64,000 nucleotides of DNA from Nannobrachium achirus. Taxonomy: Eukaryota; Chordata; Actinopteri; Myctophiformes; Myctophidae. The number at the start of each line of letters is the position of its first letter. Position 1 is the first letter of the stretch. Under the pieces are notes generated by a model. The model did no database searches. It had not been told where the DNA came from and worked only from the letters and a program-made list of their open reading frames with translations. A program made the position numbers and the translations under genes. The stretch covers positions 21,098,178 through 21,162,177 of the forward strand of contig OY997652.1 of the NCBI GenBank assembly GCA_963921795.1. The letters are read 5' to 3'. This document shows, piece by piece, positions 23,483 through 36,236 of this stretch.

Positions 23483-26395
23483 CAAAGACCGCATAGAATA
23501 AATTGACGTCTGCTTGAATCCCTTCAGGTTTCACTATATAAACCCAGATCAAGTCCAAAGAACCTGGATATACAGTACCTAATGGATCATCACCTGACAT
23601 GGATTAAAGTAGAGATATGGAAGAAGCAATCCATGCAGACAGACAAGCAGGCCGTGTGGGAAGGCTGTGGCCTAGCAGAGCGGTCTGCTCCCTCTGACTG
23701 GGTCCACCCAAGACTTGAGCAGAGCAAAATGAGCACCTTGCAAAAAGCCACACAACACAAAAAGCAAAGCAAAGAATGTCCCCTGCATTTCATTCTGCCA
23801 GTGCGCTTATTTTTACATAAAAACTCCATAACAGTGAACCACTTGGAAAGCAGTCTGAATAGGCCTACACAAAGAACAATGCAAGTATGCATTCAAAACA
23901 TAAAAGTCCTGATGCGCAACTTACAGAATATCTGAGACCATTTATTCATCACATAACTGCTTGAGATTCACAGCCATCTGCTTGAGAATTATCTTAAACT
24001 CAATGATGAATCTTTTTTTGCGGTTTGACATGCTCATGAATATGAACTGCAAACATAGACATTTTTTAAATGTATGTACCAAATGTCTTCTTTAATCTTC
24101 AAATAAATTCTAATAAATTACAATGTGACCATTGGCAGTTTCATCTGTATTTATTTGAATAGTTTACTTTCCTGGCAATGAATTAATCTGCATTGCTGGA
24201 ACAAAGATGAAGGTTGTTAAGTCACAGTGGAACACCATCAGAACAAGTGCGTAGAAAGTAAAAGTATTTTGAACTGTTGCTTGAGTTCACACAAACCAAC
24301 CAGCCTGGGTGGGAGGTTACCACTGTCCAACACGGTGTACAGGTAGCACTGGAAGGTCTTATAGTACGGCTACTAATGATCGTAGTTTGTGTCCTGATGA
24401 CTTTGTGGTCAGCCAGGTCATTTTCACAGCTATATCGTTCAGCTGCACTGCCCAAAGTTAGTCATACGATAAACTGAGCCTCATGATCCATCCAGCCTGA
24501 CTCATTAACACTACAGAACACACAAAGGGAAACATCCACAAATAGCCCTGAATGAAGATGAGCACTTTTATCCGCATCACATAAAGTCCATCCAGATTGT
24601 TGGTTTATTTGATCTGAGAATTACTCTTGTGAATGTCTGTGAATTAATCTGTATATAGGTAGGTAGGGTCACGTAATCCTCAGCATAGGTCCTGACTGAA
24701 GTGGTCTGCAGTGTCATCAGGGGTCCAGTGTCCAATCCGTAGCTAACTTAATCTAGACAGAAGATGCAGGAGAAATACGAACCTGCTTTGCAACATGCAA
24801 GCCTGCACATAGCACTGAAATCAGGTGCAGCACAATCTTATGATGTCTAAAGAATAATGATGAACACGAAGAGATGAATGCCTCAAGAAATTGCTTGAAA
24901 AATAAGGAGGATAGCTCCTTGTAAAAAAGTGTGTGAAAATAGGAAACAGGCAAAAGCCTTCACACGAAGATACTGTTAGAAAGAGACCAGACCATTGTCC
25001 ATCTTTTTTTCATCATATCCTCTTTCTAAGCATTATCCAAAGTCAGATCCATCCTTCTCCTAAATGCTCTCTCTGAACTGGGACTCAATACTCATTGGCG
25101 CTCTACTTCTCTCCACCCCTCTGTCTTTCTGTCCCTAAACCCGATTACCTCCCTCTTTTGCACTCCCATACAGCAAGCACTCAAAATGAATTACAACACA
25201 ACCAAATGTACTATATGGTAACAGCACGCTTCTCATTCCGTGGGAAAGGCACGGTGAAATGCGCAATGCCATTAAACCTCGAAATTGCAGCATGTCAAAC
25301 CAAGACCCAAAGCCTGCCATATGCCATTGCCACAGCGGGCTCACTCATCATCAGTAATGAGGGAAAACTTAATCTACTGGGATCTACTACTTTAGACTTT
25401 ATTCAGTCTGTGCTGGTTAAGGTACTCAGATATGCTACTTCTTACATGACAAACCAGGTTACCTAGTTAAGTCCAAGAAATGCAGTATCCACTTGACTAA
25501 CACTAAGCCACTGAAATGGCTTACGCTTGCATGTTAAACTCTTGGAATGCTTAACAGTAAACACCTAACAACATTACAACCAACTGTTTCAAAAGCAAAC
25601 ATACAGCTACACTCACAGTGAGCAGTGTTGGGGGCAGGGAGGCTAAAATAAGGAACTGATGGATCAGGTCTGCTGTGGCTAGCAACTAGCATTGACTCTC
25701 CAGCTAGCATGGAGTCAGAGGGCTAATTATAAAACACTATGCTACTGTAGAGCTTTGTTACTACAGTGGACATGCCAGATGAAGTCATGTCTCGCGAAAG
25801 GGGAAAAATAACAATTTATTGCATTACAAACATTCTTGATCATTGATGATTTTGTGGGTTCATTCTTACTTGGGGGTGTATTATATTACGTTGAAATGTT
25901 GGGTACTGCTAGAACAACAAGCTCCATGGCATTGATTTGTATTAAGATGTATAGCAAATAAACATGACATGTAAAAGTTGCACTCTGCCTATATGATGGT
26001 GCATAAACCATTATTGCCAGTTTAGAGCATTCAGAATACTTTCAACAGGAACACAATCCTTCTATGATTTTGCATGCAAAGATCGAAGCCTCAGTATTGC
26101 CAATACGCAGAGTGTTTAAATAATCTACGTTTTGTTTATTGCTTATCTAAATAGTATTAAATCAGGATAAATTAAGTCATGAAAAAGGGAAGCGTCGCCA
26201 TACAGCATATCACGCTACGGGGCCAAGGTATTGCACTGCAGGTGAAGTTCCTTCACTGCGACAGCCCTACTAATAACGGCATGTCCTCCCTGTGCAATCT
26301 GTTGCTATGGAATGGATAGCAAGTTATTGATGATGTCAGTCTTGCCTGAATATGGAGGTCCACTCGGCTCCAGACTGCCCACCCCCACGTATGGC
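23483..26395. other. No gene recognised
   Basis: About 2.9 kb without a recognised repeat family or gene. The longest frames (23582-23935 and 25095-25466, +) have no domain, no good start context and no splice-like borders. Confidence 0.4.
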
Positions 26396-26399
26396 TCTA

Positions 26400-26660
26400 G
26401 TCTAGACATAGCCTCGCGTAGCCAGACGATATGAGTCTGGTACTGTACTTCTATACTGACGTTTGTTTTTACCCCAAGGGATGGGTTAAAAATTGCTCTG
26501 GACAAAATTGGTTTGACCAGACCAATACTGGGCCCTGATTGGTCACCCAACTCTTCGAGGTGAGGAAATGGATTCACAATTGAGCGGGCCAGACCCAAAT
26601 CCACCAAGGGCAAAAAAAAGAAATTGCACCGGTGGATTTGTCTGATTCCAGCCTACTCTA
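26400..26660. repeat. Possible dispersed repeat with CTAGTCTAGACA start and TCTAGACAAG end
   Basis: TCTAGTCTAGACATAGCCTC at the left and CTACTCTAGACAAGTCATAG at the right bracket a stretch rich in CCAGAC/GTCTGG motifs. It may be a small DNA element. No second copy is in the window. Confidence 0.3.
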
Positions 26661-26907
26661 GACAAGTCATAGGCCTGTACAGAAGGTAAGTTGATTATAA
26701 TTTCACACACAGTTGTGGAGGTTGACGGATTTGAAAAATATTTGATTAATTTACTGCAGCTGCTGATCGGTGTATAGTGGTTTGCAAGATTAGCCAAGGA
26801 AAAAATATAATCTCCCTGTATGCCTTAGCCTGACCCCATTGGTGTAGCAGTGTCAGCTGAGCTGAATAGTTCGCTGTGTGATTGATCTGATGTCGGACAG
26901 ACATGCA

Positions 26908-27108
<201 letters not shown>

Positions 27109-27604
27109 AGAGCAGGCCTTCAGCAATTCAGTATGTTTTCAATCTTAACTCTGCAAACAGAAGCATCAAAGTGACGAAGTTTGATGGAGGTATATGAAAT
27201 TAGTATTTAGCTTATCTTGAATGACTGGCTATCACCACTGTCCCACATCAGTGAGTCAACATAATGTAGTGTCGTACAAATAAGACACTGCATTCAAAAT
27301 AACAACCACGTAAGACAAGATCCCCTTCAGTTCTAACCAGAACTTGTACAGTGTGCAACTAATGGCCTGATTAGACATGCGCAGCACAAGAAACACACAA
27401 TAACAAAAAGGAACACATTGCTAAACACTCCCAATCTTCCTCCACCCAGTTCATTTTCTCACTGTAGAAGGAAAGAACTAGGATGTGAGATTGGCTTCCT
27501 GCTGTTGTTAGGTTTTGGGGCGACACCATCAACAGTAACACGGCATTTGTTAGTGTATCTGTTTAAGTGACTGTGCATAACGTGCATAGGAGAGGGGTTT
27601 GTGG

Positions 27605-27765
27605 GTATGCCTGTCACAATTACTACACAATCATCTATTCGCAATTATTTGAGATAATTGCAATTATTTTGTATCATCACCATAATCATTTCCATGTTGA
27701 AAAATGTTCCTACATTTTAAATGTAATTAATTAAAATTATAGTCATTATATCGAGACAGCCCCAT
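27605..27765. mobile_element. Decayed relative of the 20953 MITE
   Basis: CGCAATTATTTGAGATAATT and CATAATCATTTCCATGTTGA match, in inverse sense, blocks of the element at 20953-21312. The hairpin is absent. Confidence 0.55.
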
Positions 27766-27983
27766 CATGTGAGTTCAAGTCAGAAGGATGATGAGCACTG
27801 AGCAGCAGCACCCTCTAAGCAGCTTCAGAGGCGACATCCCAGTGAATTGCACACAGCACACGGTGTACAGGGGCAACTCTAAACAGGTGACAGACACACT
27901 GTGACCGCGTTTAGCCCCCGAGAGACAAAGGGCTGATGACAGTGTCGATGGCGAAAGGGAATATGTTGTTGCAGCCGCTGACA

Positions 27984-28108
27984 TTAACCACATTAACCCT
28001 GGTCTCCCTATTTTAGGCATGTCATTTTATGTGCATATACGTTTTTACTGTGTAAATCAGCTATTTTGCTATTCGTCATACGATGAAGTACTGTATATAG
28101 GGCTTAAG
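27984..28108. mobile_element. TTAACCAC element lacking the inner hairpin
   Basis: The left end TTAACCACATTAACCCTG, centre ATCAGCTATTTTGCTATTCG then TCATACG, and right end ATATAGGGCTTAAG match the layout of 23333-23482. The GATCTACAAGCTCAC core is missing. Confidence 0.6.
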
Positions 28109-28109
28109 A

Positions 28110-29335
28110 ATCAAGCATTAAGTTATTTGTCACTCACTCATAGAGGTACAATCAGGGAAATGTTAAGTGTTAAATGTTAACTGTTAAGCAGCGAAGTGAT
28201 TATTAAGTGCCTTTGCCTGGAACTCTGTCCAGTTTGCTTTTATACAATCCCTACCCGGTATCCTTACAGTTACAATATATCCCCAATGTCTGATTTATTT
28301 ATGTTTTACATTACAGCGAAGCTGCTCATGTTTACTGTTGCATATTTGGCATCCAGTAGAGCTGTCTTTGGAGGGGACTACAGAAATCTGTAGGATTGCA
28401 GGACTACCTTTACATTTTGGATGAGATGTTCAGAAAAAGTTAATAATTGGACATTGTTGCCAGTGACTCCCACCCTCCGCTGGAGCTTGACACGACCTCC
28501 GGAAGGGTCACAAACGGGGCTAGAGTAGGAGTAGGGGATGAGGCCCAAGGAACATACAGTACACTACACAACTCACTCTGAGATCAATGAGTACATGAAG
28601 AACAGAGCAATGGAAGGCACTTCAAGGCAGCAGAGACAACAGCCCAACAGGTAGTAAAGTAATGCAACCAGAGAAGCCGCTCTAGCTACACTTATGTGGC
28701 TGCTGTGTGTGGGCAGATTAGATGAGGTGTATAATTCCTATTATTGTTCTCATGTGCTACCATTAACCAACATCAATTAGAACGTATTATATATTATTAC
28801 ACAACAGGTAGTTCCGACGAAGCAATGAGAAATAGCTTTCTACCCATGTGAAACTGAGCATTACCACACAGGTCTCATCAAACAAAGAAATCAGCTGTGC
28901 TGGTCGCAAAAGAGCTGAAGGGCTCCCTCTCCCAACAATGCTAGCGGCTACGCAACTTTGTGAAGTTCAGGGACGTGTTTTTTAAGGGTAACTGTTGTAT
29001 GATTGCAATAATCGCCTACAGAACTCGCCTTCGGCTCGTTCCTGCAGAAACGCAGGTGTGCCAATAATCATGATAACCCACACCCTCTCGTGTAATATTG
29101 CTTAATTAAGTAAGCCTACTGTCTTTATTGAAATATGATGTGGTCATCAGCCTGAAACAAAAACACATTACAGTATGTCTGTTAAGAGTAGAATGAGCTG
29201 GTGGTGGATGACCCTCTCGCCCCACCTTTTCTGATCTTGTGTGTGTGATATCAAATGGAACACAACCACCTTAAAGACTACTAATCATTGGCAAATCCCT
29301 GTGTGCACTGTCTGCATCGAGTAACCTCGACATAA
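28110..29335. other. No gene recognised
   Basis: 28118-28155 repeats the TTATTTGTCACTCACTCAT motif seen at 17740 and 38200. The remainder is unique-looking with no domain. Confidence 0.4.
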
Positions 29336-29478
29336 AAACAGTTTTAATCCCTTCAATTGTACAAATTTTGTTTTGAATGATTGTATTATATTGATTGATT
29401 GTGTAGCATACACTTCTGCTTTGGCAATGTAAACGTTTTCTCATGCCATGGCAATAAAGCCCTTTGAATTGGAAATTG
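29336..29478 (+). mobile_element. LINE 3' tail fragment, sense
   Basis: GCTTTGGCAATGTAAACGTT, then TTCTCATGCCATGGCAATAA and AGCCCTTTGAATTGG, is the sense strand of the tail at 14129-14330. It abuts a GT microsatellite, common at such tails. Confidence 0.65.
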
Positions 29479-29482
29479 GAAA

Positions 29483-29484
<2 letters not shown>

Positions 29485-29541
<57 letters not shown>
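29485..29541. repeat. (GT)n microsatellite
   Basis: Uninterrupted GT dinucleotides following the LINE tail. Confidence 0.97.
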
Positions 29542-29543
<2 letters not shown>

Positions 29544-29693
29544 CATCATCGCACAGGATTGTGAGGCGAAGCGGTGAGACAGCTGGTGGGGTGGGATGCG
29601 AGTCTAGCTGCCTGGCGGGGATAAAGTTTCCAATCCAAAAGCATACGTCTGTTCCTTTATATTGTTTGTTGTTACTATTATTTGTTAAGCTGC

Positions 29694-29696
<3 letters not shown>

Positions 29697-29764
<68 letters not shown>
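29697..29764. repeat. (CT)n microsatellite
   Basis: About 33 perfect CT dinucleotides. Confidence 0.98.
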
Positions 29765-29766
<2 letters not shown>

Positions 29767-29963
29767 GGTGCCTTCCTTACGAAAAGATGCAACAAATGAA
29801 ATGTCAACCCCGACAAAAGATGCCACGTGCACAATGTAGAAATCAATACAGGCACGATCAGCTTCTTGGGCGTGAACACATTATTATCACTGGAGTCCTG
29901 TAGGGTAACAACTGCCTGGGCTAACACTGTTAGCTCAAGCTCACACAGATGCTGATGATGTCA

Positions 29964-30470
29964 GTAGTGGGAAAAGTACTCAAACGTTTTACTCAAGTAA
30001 AAGTATTAATACTGCAATACATAGGCCAAAATACTGTCACAAGTTAAAGTCCAGAATTCTAAATTTACTACTTGAGTAAAAGACAAGTAATAACGTGTTG
30101 TTGGCATCAAAATGTACCCAAAGCACCAAAAGTAAGAGAATAATGTTTGAAAATAGCTGCAAGCTCGACGCGTCCCGATGCGACACGTCGGGAGCTTGTA
30201 GATCGGCTAGTTTCAATTGCCTAGAATAGGGATAACGTGGTTAATGTATGATTTATAATATGTATTAATAACATCTGCAAAGTAACTAGTAACACGTTTT
30301 CAAATAGTAGTAGTGGAGTAAAAGTGCAATATTTGGATCCGAGATGTAGTGGACTGTGGAGTAGAAGAAGTAAAAGTACGGGATATTGGAAACACTCCAG
30401 GAAAGTACAAATAAATACCTCAACTGAACTACAGTACTTGAGTAAATGTACTCAGTTACTTCACACCACT
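29964..30470 (+). mobile_element. AGTGG...CCACT teleost repeat with nested hairpin, copy 1
   Basis: The blocks GTGGGAAAAGTACTCAAACG, GTAAAAGTATTAATACTGCA, GGCATCAAAATGTACCCAAA, ATCTGCAAAGTAACTAGTAA and CTCAGTTACTTCACACCACT appear in the order of a very common teleost nonautonomous repeat. The hairpin at 30147-30214 (arms GCAAGCTCGACGCGTC and GACACGTCGGGAGCTTG) lies after the AAAGTAAGAGAATAATGTTT block. Confidence 0.85.
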
Positions 30471-30740
30471 GGCTAATGTTTAGCTGCAGCTATAGCTAGC
30501 TGCGGTCACTAGCTCTCTTCAGCTACACGCTTCTAAACCAGAGACACTGCCTTATTTATACCCATTTCACGTATTCAACCAAATAGATAGTTGCTATCAG
30601 TTGGTTTAATTGACGTGTTACTGCCGAACAGTCCTCTGGTTGGCGTGAACAAAGCAACTCAAATCAGTGTCGGCTAGCTAACTGATAACCTCGCTTCACC
30701 AGGCTTTCAGCAGCACCAGTGGGAAGCCTGGTTTCTTTTG

Positions 30741-30857
30741 CGAATCAAACTATGTGATCCGGTCTAGAGCCCGCCTACTCTATCTGGTTATTTGCGCGCG
30801 CACATATACGCAAGAAACGTTTCCGTATCCGGTATAGATCCCAGACCGGATCAGCAA
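30741..30857. repeat. Dispersed repeat with GATCCGGTCTAGAGCCCGCC core, copy 2
   Basis: Matches 13795-13903. Here the inner ends GATCCGGTCT and AGACCGGATC are perfect inverses. Confidence 0.75.
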
Positions 30858-31311
30858 ATCACAAAGCAACTTGGTCCCAGTCTACTGACCGTTAGGTTGA
30901 GCTATAAGCGGCGTAAACGTTCATGTGAATGCTGTTATCCTGTAAAGAGGAGGGCATTCTTCACGTTCAGGGCCGTTTGGTTGGTGAAAACAGAAAACCA
31001 GTACCCTGAGAGGAATTAATACACACCACGGGAAAGCCATTAGTTAAAATGGATAATAACGTTAGCTTTCAACACAAGCTGCTCTTGGCTGTTTTGATTT
31101 ATAACTGGACAGAGGAGCGAAATAACAAACTATCAACGTACACAGCAGCACGTACGTTTGGCTCTAACTAACCCCATATCTAACTATAAGCCCATTACTA
31201 AAGCTCTGCGGGATGTAATACATTGTCTTTCATAAAAAACAAAATAAAAAAATACATAGTTGAGTTATAATTTCTTTAAGTATCGTACAAGCAAAAAAAA
31301 CATTTTCAACT

Positions 31312-31380
31312 GAAAATAACAGACCTACAAGCTTACAACGCGTCGCGCTGTGACGCGTTGTGAGCTTGTAGATCAGCCAT
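31312..31380. repeat. Complete hairpin copy near the minus-strand exon
   Basis: GACCTACAAGCTTACAACGC then GTCGC pairs with GTGACGCGTTGTGAGCTTG then TAGATC, about three mismatches in 25. It is about 120 bp inside the putative first intron of the minus-strand gene. Confidence 0.85.
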
Positions 31381-31501
31381 GCAAATGAAAAAAATCTAAT
31401 ACTTAGTAGTGTTGTCATTTCTAAATGTGGATAAATAACGGTGAACCCAGAGGAGCTCCTCCGCCGGGGCCGGGTGGGTCCGGGCCGGGGCAGACACTTA
31501 C

Positions 31502-31529
31502 CTTGCTTGCTCTCTATTTTCCCCGACAT
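31502..31529 (-). CDS. Putative first coding exon of a host gene (MSGKIESKQ)
   Basis: Read on the minus strand, an ATG in good context (A at -3, GCGAAAATGTCGG) opens MSGKIESKQ followed by one base of the next codon. It then meets the consensus donor GTAAGTG at 31501-31495. The intron start and the exon surroundings are GC-rich with CpGs (31440-31560), unlike the AT-rich neighbourhood, as in a promoter-proximal exon. The frame is open upstream of the ATG but has no earlier ATG. I do not recognise the protein from nine residues. Downstream exons would lie at lower coordinates or outside the window, and none could be identified among the repeats. A chance ATG plus donor in a GC-rich spot is the alternative. 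Confidence 0.45.
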
Positions 31530-31760
31530 TTTCGCGTAGCTTCCAGCAGCAGTGACTCCACTCACACTTCAAAATAACCGTTAAAAACCCAACAAGCCGC
31601 CGTGTCCCCAACACGATCGCTACTATTCCCTCATTTTCCATATGCTGTTATAGTGTCCATGAGGTGATTTCATTTCGCTGGAGTGAAGGCGGTAGATTTA
31701 CGATCCACACACATTTGGTACAGTGAAAACTGTCTCTTTAGTCCGTCTCTCTCCGGGGTG
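31530..31760 (-). promoter_or_regulatory. Possible 5' UTR and promoter of the minus-strand exon
   Basis: CpG-containing sequence directly upstream (minus sense) of MSGKIESKQ, ending at a CA microsatellite. No TATA box was located. The assignment depends on the exon call. Confidence 0.3.
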
Positions 31761-31778
31761 ATTTTCTCTGGCTACGCA

Positions 31779-31848
31779 CGCACGCACACACACACACACA
31801 CACACACAGTAACACACACTCAGTCACTCACACACACACACACACACC
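31779..31848. repeat. (CA)n microsatellite
   Basis: CA and GCAC repeats broken by GTAACACACACTCAGTCACT. Confidence 0.95.
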
Positions 31849-32028
31849 GAGACTACACTCACTACTGTCTCCAGCCCTGACTCGTGAAAGGGTGCAGTCA
31901 TCCAGCACAGCAGCGACCCCTTGTGCGAGGAATTAGGTGCATCAATCTGTCAACAAGAGGATGGGGTGTAGTGGGTTTGAGTTTCAATGCAAAGAGCTGG
32001 GAGTGTGAAGAGAACACCCTAAAAAACA

Positions 32029-32541
32029 GTGGTGGGAAAAGTAGGCCTACTCACATTTCTTACTTTAAGTAAAAGTATCAATACTGCAATGTAGAAATAC
32101 TCTGTTGCAAGTATGTCTGGAATTAAAAATGTACTTGAGTAAAAGTACAAAAGTATTGGCTTAAAAGTATTCTAGTCTGCCAAGAAATCTTTTGAAAATA
32201 GCAGATCTACAAGCTCACGATGCGTGCACCGTGACACATTGTGACCTTGAAGATCAGCTATTTTCAAATGGCTGAAATGTAGGAGGCTATAGGCCTTAAG
32301 TGGTTAATGTAAATGTAGCCATGTTTTGTAGGATGATAATCAAAATCTTCAAAGTAACTAGTAACTAATGCATTACTAATTCAATGGCCTTCTAAGTTAT
32401 AATAGCCTACCTACTGTGTTACGTTTGGTATTGCTATATATTCTGGTGCCAATACATTTTTAATTCAGGACTTTTATTAGCAACAGAGAGTATTTCTACA
32501 TTCTGGTATGGTGCTTTTAAGTAAAAAGTACTTCTTCCACA
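32029..32541. mobile_element. AGTGG...CCACT repeat with hairpin, plus an inverted 5' fragment, copy 2
   Basis: It starts AGTGGTGGGAAAAG and proceeds in sense to GTAACTAGTAACTAATGCAT near 32380. The hairpin is at 32191-32267 (GAAAATAGCAGATCTACAAG then CTCACGATG; right arm CATTGTGACCTTGAAGATCA). From 32463 to 32541 the family's 5' part reappears in antisense (AGTATTTCTACATTCTGGTA...AAGTACTTCTTCCAC). Confidence 0.8.
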
Positions 32542-32971
32542 TGTGCGTAAATGGGGTTGGGTGCATAGGCCTACTCTGCATGTGCAAAAATAGATTATTG
32601 CCAATATGTTATTGGATATCAACTTAACATTTTGTGTTACTCACACCCATTTTACAACAGTAAAAACAAATATTTGTACATATTTCAATAATGCATTATA
32701 AATAATATTATTTATGTGATAAAAAATGAAATGTTTTGGGGCAATCAGCTATTTCATTTTGGGATGTCCTGCAAACCTGACACAGGAAGTCAAACGCTGT
32801 AAATATGTTATTATATAGAGAATAGAAGAGGCCATATTTCCATCTTTTCCTAAGGTTAAACTACTAAAGGCCAGTTTGGAATAGGTATAATTCTATACTA
32901 TACCCATAGGCAGCTATATATCAAGATTTCCAACACAGGATATCACAGAAACCAAATTGGACAGACTACAC

Positions 32972-33030
32972 GCGTGCGTGCGTGCGTGTGTGCGTGCGTG
33001 CGTGCGTGTGTATGTATGTATGTATGCATA
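32972..33030. repeat. (GCGT)n and (GTAT)n microsatellite
   Basis: GCGT tetramers followed by GTATGTATGTATG. Confidence 0.95.
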
Positions 33031-33109
33031 CTGTATACTGCGTGTGTGCAATAGTTTACATTTTTCAAAAATACACATAGGCCTTGATAATAGAATTGCC
33101 GGTATATAT

Positions 33110-33671
33110 TAGCCTGGCGGGCCATCCCACATACTGCATTCACTCACTCATTCCGACTTCCACGTATAGGCAGCGAGTATGAGACATTGGCCCCGATCAT
33201 TTTCTGATCGGGGCCAATCAGTGACTGTGTTTCAACTGCTGTCCACAAAACAAGTTAAAAGCTTCCCCTGATTGGTCCATGTGTAGATGGTGACGTAGAT
33301 GCTTGCTGCAGCATTTTCAAAACAACATGGCTGCCCTCGATGCAACAAGTGTAACAGTTAACGCTGAAACATTAAAACAAGCAATAAGTGAAGTTATTTC
33401 AGAGTTGGAATCAATTACAACAATTAATAGAACAGGAGTATGCGCTAGCGGAGCTCATTGGCCGAAAATACGTCTTTGTTTGCCGTTCTTCCGACTGGCT
33501 GCACTTTGATGACAGATGTTTTGCTACACTGATTGGTTAGAGGAGTCTGTCTGTCAAGGCAAGTACTCCCGCCCACTTTTCAAGCTGCCTATAGGTCGAA
33601 GGCCAGACCTCTTACTGGGGAAGGAATGAGTGAGTGAACGCAGTATGTGGGATGGCCCGCCAGCCAGGCTA
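33110..33671. mobile_element. 562-bp MITE with long TIRs and 9-bp target duplication
   Basis: The ends TAGCCTGGCGGGCCATCCCA and GGCCCGCCAGCCAGGCTA belong to inverted repeats of about 45-49 bp that run on to CACTCACTCATTCC. The right TIR has an extra CTGG step. The flanks GGTATATAT (33101-33109 and 33672-33680) are identical 9-bp target duplications. Inside is a perfect 14-bp-stem hairpin at 33186-33218 (ATTGGCCCCGATCA). A 68-codon frame at 33303-33509 begins with an ATG in the middle and has no known domain; it may be captured or ancestral transposase sequence. Confidence 0.88.
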
Positions 33672-33802
33672 GGTATATATAGCATTGGAAGCAGCTTGTC
33701 ATCTTGTCACCGTTGTGCAGTTTAATCGATGAGAGAGAGACAATACTGAAACCTTGATTTGACAGTATTGTTTTATTTATAGCTCACCCTCTGATATATC
33801 TA

Positions 33803-34600
33803 CAGTGGTGGATTTACTTAGGTAAAAGTAGCAATACCACAGTATTGTTAAAGTCCTGTATTCTTCTTTTTTTTATATCCCACAATTTTTGTAACCCATT
33901 TATTTCACCCAGTGTTAATTGTCTAATGTAATCCTGGGCGCTACACTCCCTCTGCCAATCTGCGGAGAGCAACGGACTGACCTCATGCATCCTTCAATGC
34001 ATGAGGTGTCCAAGCTGCTTCTTCTCACCTGACGGGGAGCTTCTCCGGTTGGACGTAGCGCGTGGAAGGAACACGTTATACCAACCAGTTCCTTTCCCCT
34101 GCATCAGGTGCCCCAGCTGGCCAGGGGGAGGCAGTATAGAGACCAGTACTGCATGCATGTTTTTTGTGAGGGTACCATACTACCTACTCTGGGGGACACA
34201 ATGCATTGCCCTAGGGGACACAATACATGGCCCACACAGAAAGGCCCTTTTGCCAACCGCACCTACTGTAGGGTATGGGCACTGATGACCCGGGGGAGAG
34301 AACACACCCCCAGTGCCCAGCAGCCTCAGCAGGAATCTAACCCAGGACCTGGATTCAAAGTTTGACTTGAAATAAAAGTTTGACTTGAGGAAAAGTATTC
34401 ACATCTAAATATACTTTTTGACTTGCTTTTTTGAAAAACTTAATATATGTTTTGTGCTAAATCTGCAAAATAACGAATAATTGTAGTAAAAAGTACAATA
34501 TTTGCCTCTGAGATGTAATGTAATGGAGTAGATTCAGTAGAAGTATTGAAAGTAACGTAAATGTATCTCGAAATTGTAAATATGTAGTTGCTTTCCACCA
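33803..34600 (+). mobile_element. AGTGG repeat, copy 3, split by an insertion
   Basis: The 5' block at 33803-33860 (CAGTGGTGGATTTACTTAGG) and the 3' blocks at about 34370-34600 (AAAGTACAATATTTGCCTCT...GTAGTTGCTTTCCACCA) bracket unrelated sequence at 33870-34365. The inserted stretch contains GAGCTTCTCCGGTTGGACGT and ends with AGGAATCTAACCCAGGACCT, a tRNA-box-B-like inverse, so it may be a SINE or SINE-like unit. Confidence 0.6.
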
Positions 34601-34897
34601 GATTATTTGCATATAGCCTGACAACCTATTTAGAGAAGACAACAACAAAACAAATGTAAGTAAATAAATATACCATAACTTAAAGGATGACTTCACCCAT
34701 TTCAATCTTCATAATTGGTCCTCACTAATGCTCAAAAACCCACCTACCAGTGACATCATAGGTGTGGAATCCAAGCTAATAGAAACTGCAGAATTTCTAT
34801 TCCTGAAAGGTTGGAATGCTATAATGGAAGCCTTTTTCTCGTGTTAACAAAGAAAAGAAAACAGTCCACAGTCATTCTTTGAGACACAGAGTAGATT

Positions 34898-35199
<302 letters not shown>

Positions 35200-35204
35200 T
35201 ATAT

Positions 35205-35286
<82 letters not shown>

Positions 35287-35305
35287 TGTGTGTGTGTATA
35301 TATAT
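35200..35305. repeat. (TA)n(GT)n microsatellite, right flank
   Basis: TATATA, then about 75 bp of GT, then TATATATA. Confidence 0.97.
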
Positions 35306-36100
35306 GAGGGGGGACCAATTATATGAAGATATGTTGAAAATGTCCTCGTCCTTTGAAGAAAGGAAAGGAAAAAGAAATAAACTGGATGGTAGGAAAGGAA
35401 GAAGGGAAGGAAAGGTCAGAGAAATTATTGATCTGTGGTGCCCGTTATGTCTACTGTCACTTTCTACTTTTTAATCTTGTTATTCTGCTGTGACACCCTG
35501 AATTTCCCCCTTGGGATCAATGAAGTGTTATATCAATCAACCAATCAATTAATGTAATGGAAAAGAGTAATGAAAGGAAAGGAAGGGAATGGGATATAAG
35601 AGAAAGTAAGTATTAAGAAGAGACAAATGGTTGAGATGGATGTACTAAACTAAGCTGCTACTCATATTATTGTACCATTGTTTATTTTAATGCTTCAATC
35701 GAAAATCCAATTTTTAAGTGAAGAGACAAAAATGGGAGGGAAATGAAGGGATATACTGTAAAAGGAATAGGGAAGAAGGAAGAAGGAAGGTACGAAAGGG
35801 AATGTGACAGAAAGGTAAATTAAAGGAGAGGGGGGAAAAGGATAGGAAACATTGGATTTTGGATTGTGTATTGAAAGACTGAGATATAGTTTGATAATAC
35901 ATTAAAAAACTTAAAATGAAATGAAATAGCAGAAAATATCCAACATTTTTTGACCTATAATCTCCAAAATATGGACATCAGGTTGTAACGTAAGTGGTTA
36001 AATCCAGATCTTTAGTGTCAAGGGTGTATACAGTATTTACACTAGCTGTTATTATTCATAATCTCGTTCGCTTGTGCTTGCACAGCAACCACACCCATAA
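35306..36100. other. No gene; purine-rich DNA
   Basis: GGAAAGGAAGG-type purine-rich stretches at 35350-35420, 35570-35620 and 35755-35860. At 35965-36001 CTCCAAAATATGGACATCAG...TAAGTGGTTAA resembles a right end of the hairpin-bearing element. Confidence 0.45.
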
Positions 36101-36104
36101 CCAG

Positions 36105-36236
<132 letters not shown>

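Noticed and set aside
33303-33509. Short frame inside the 33110-33671 MITE as a host gene
   Set aside because: It lies wholly within a transposable element with clear TIRs and target duplication and shows no domain.
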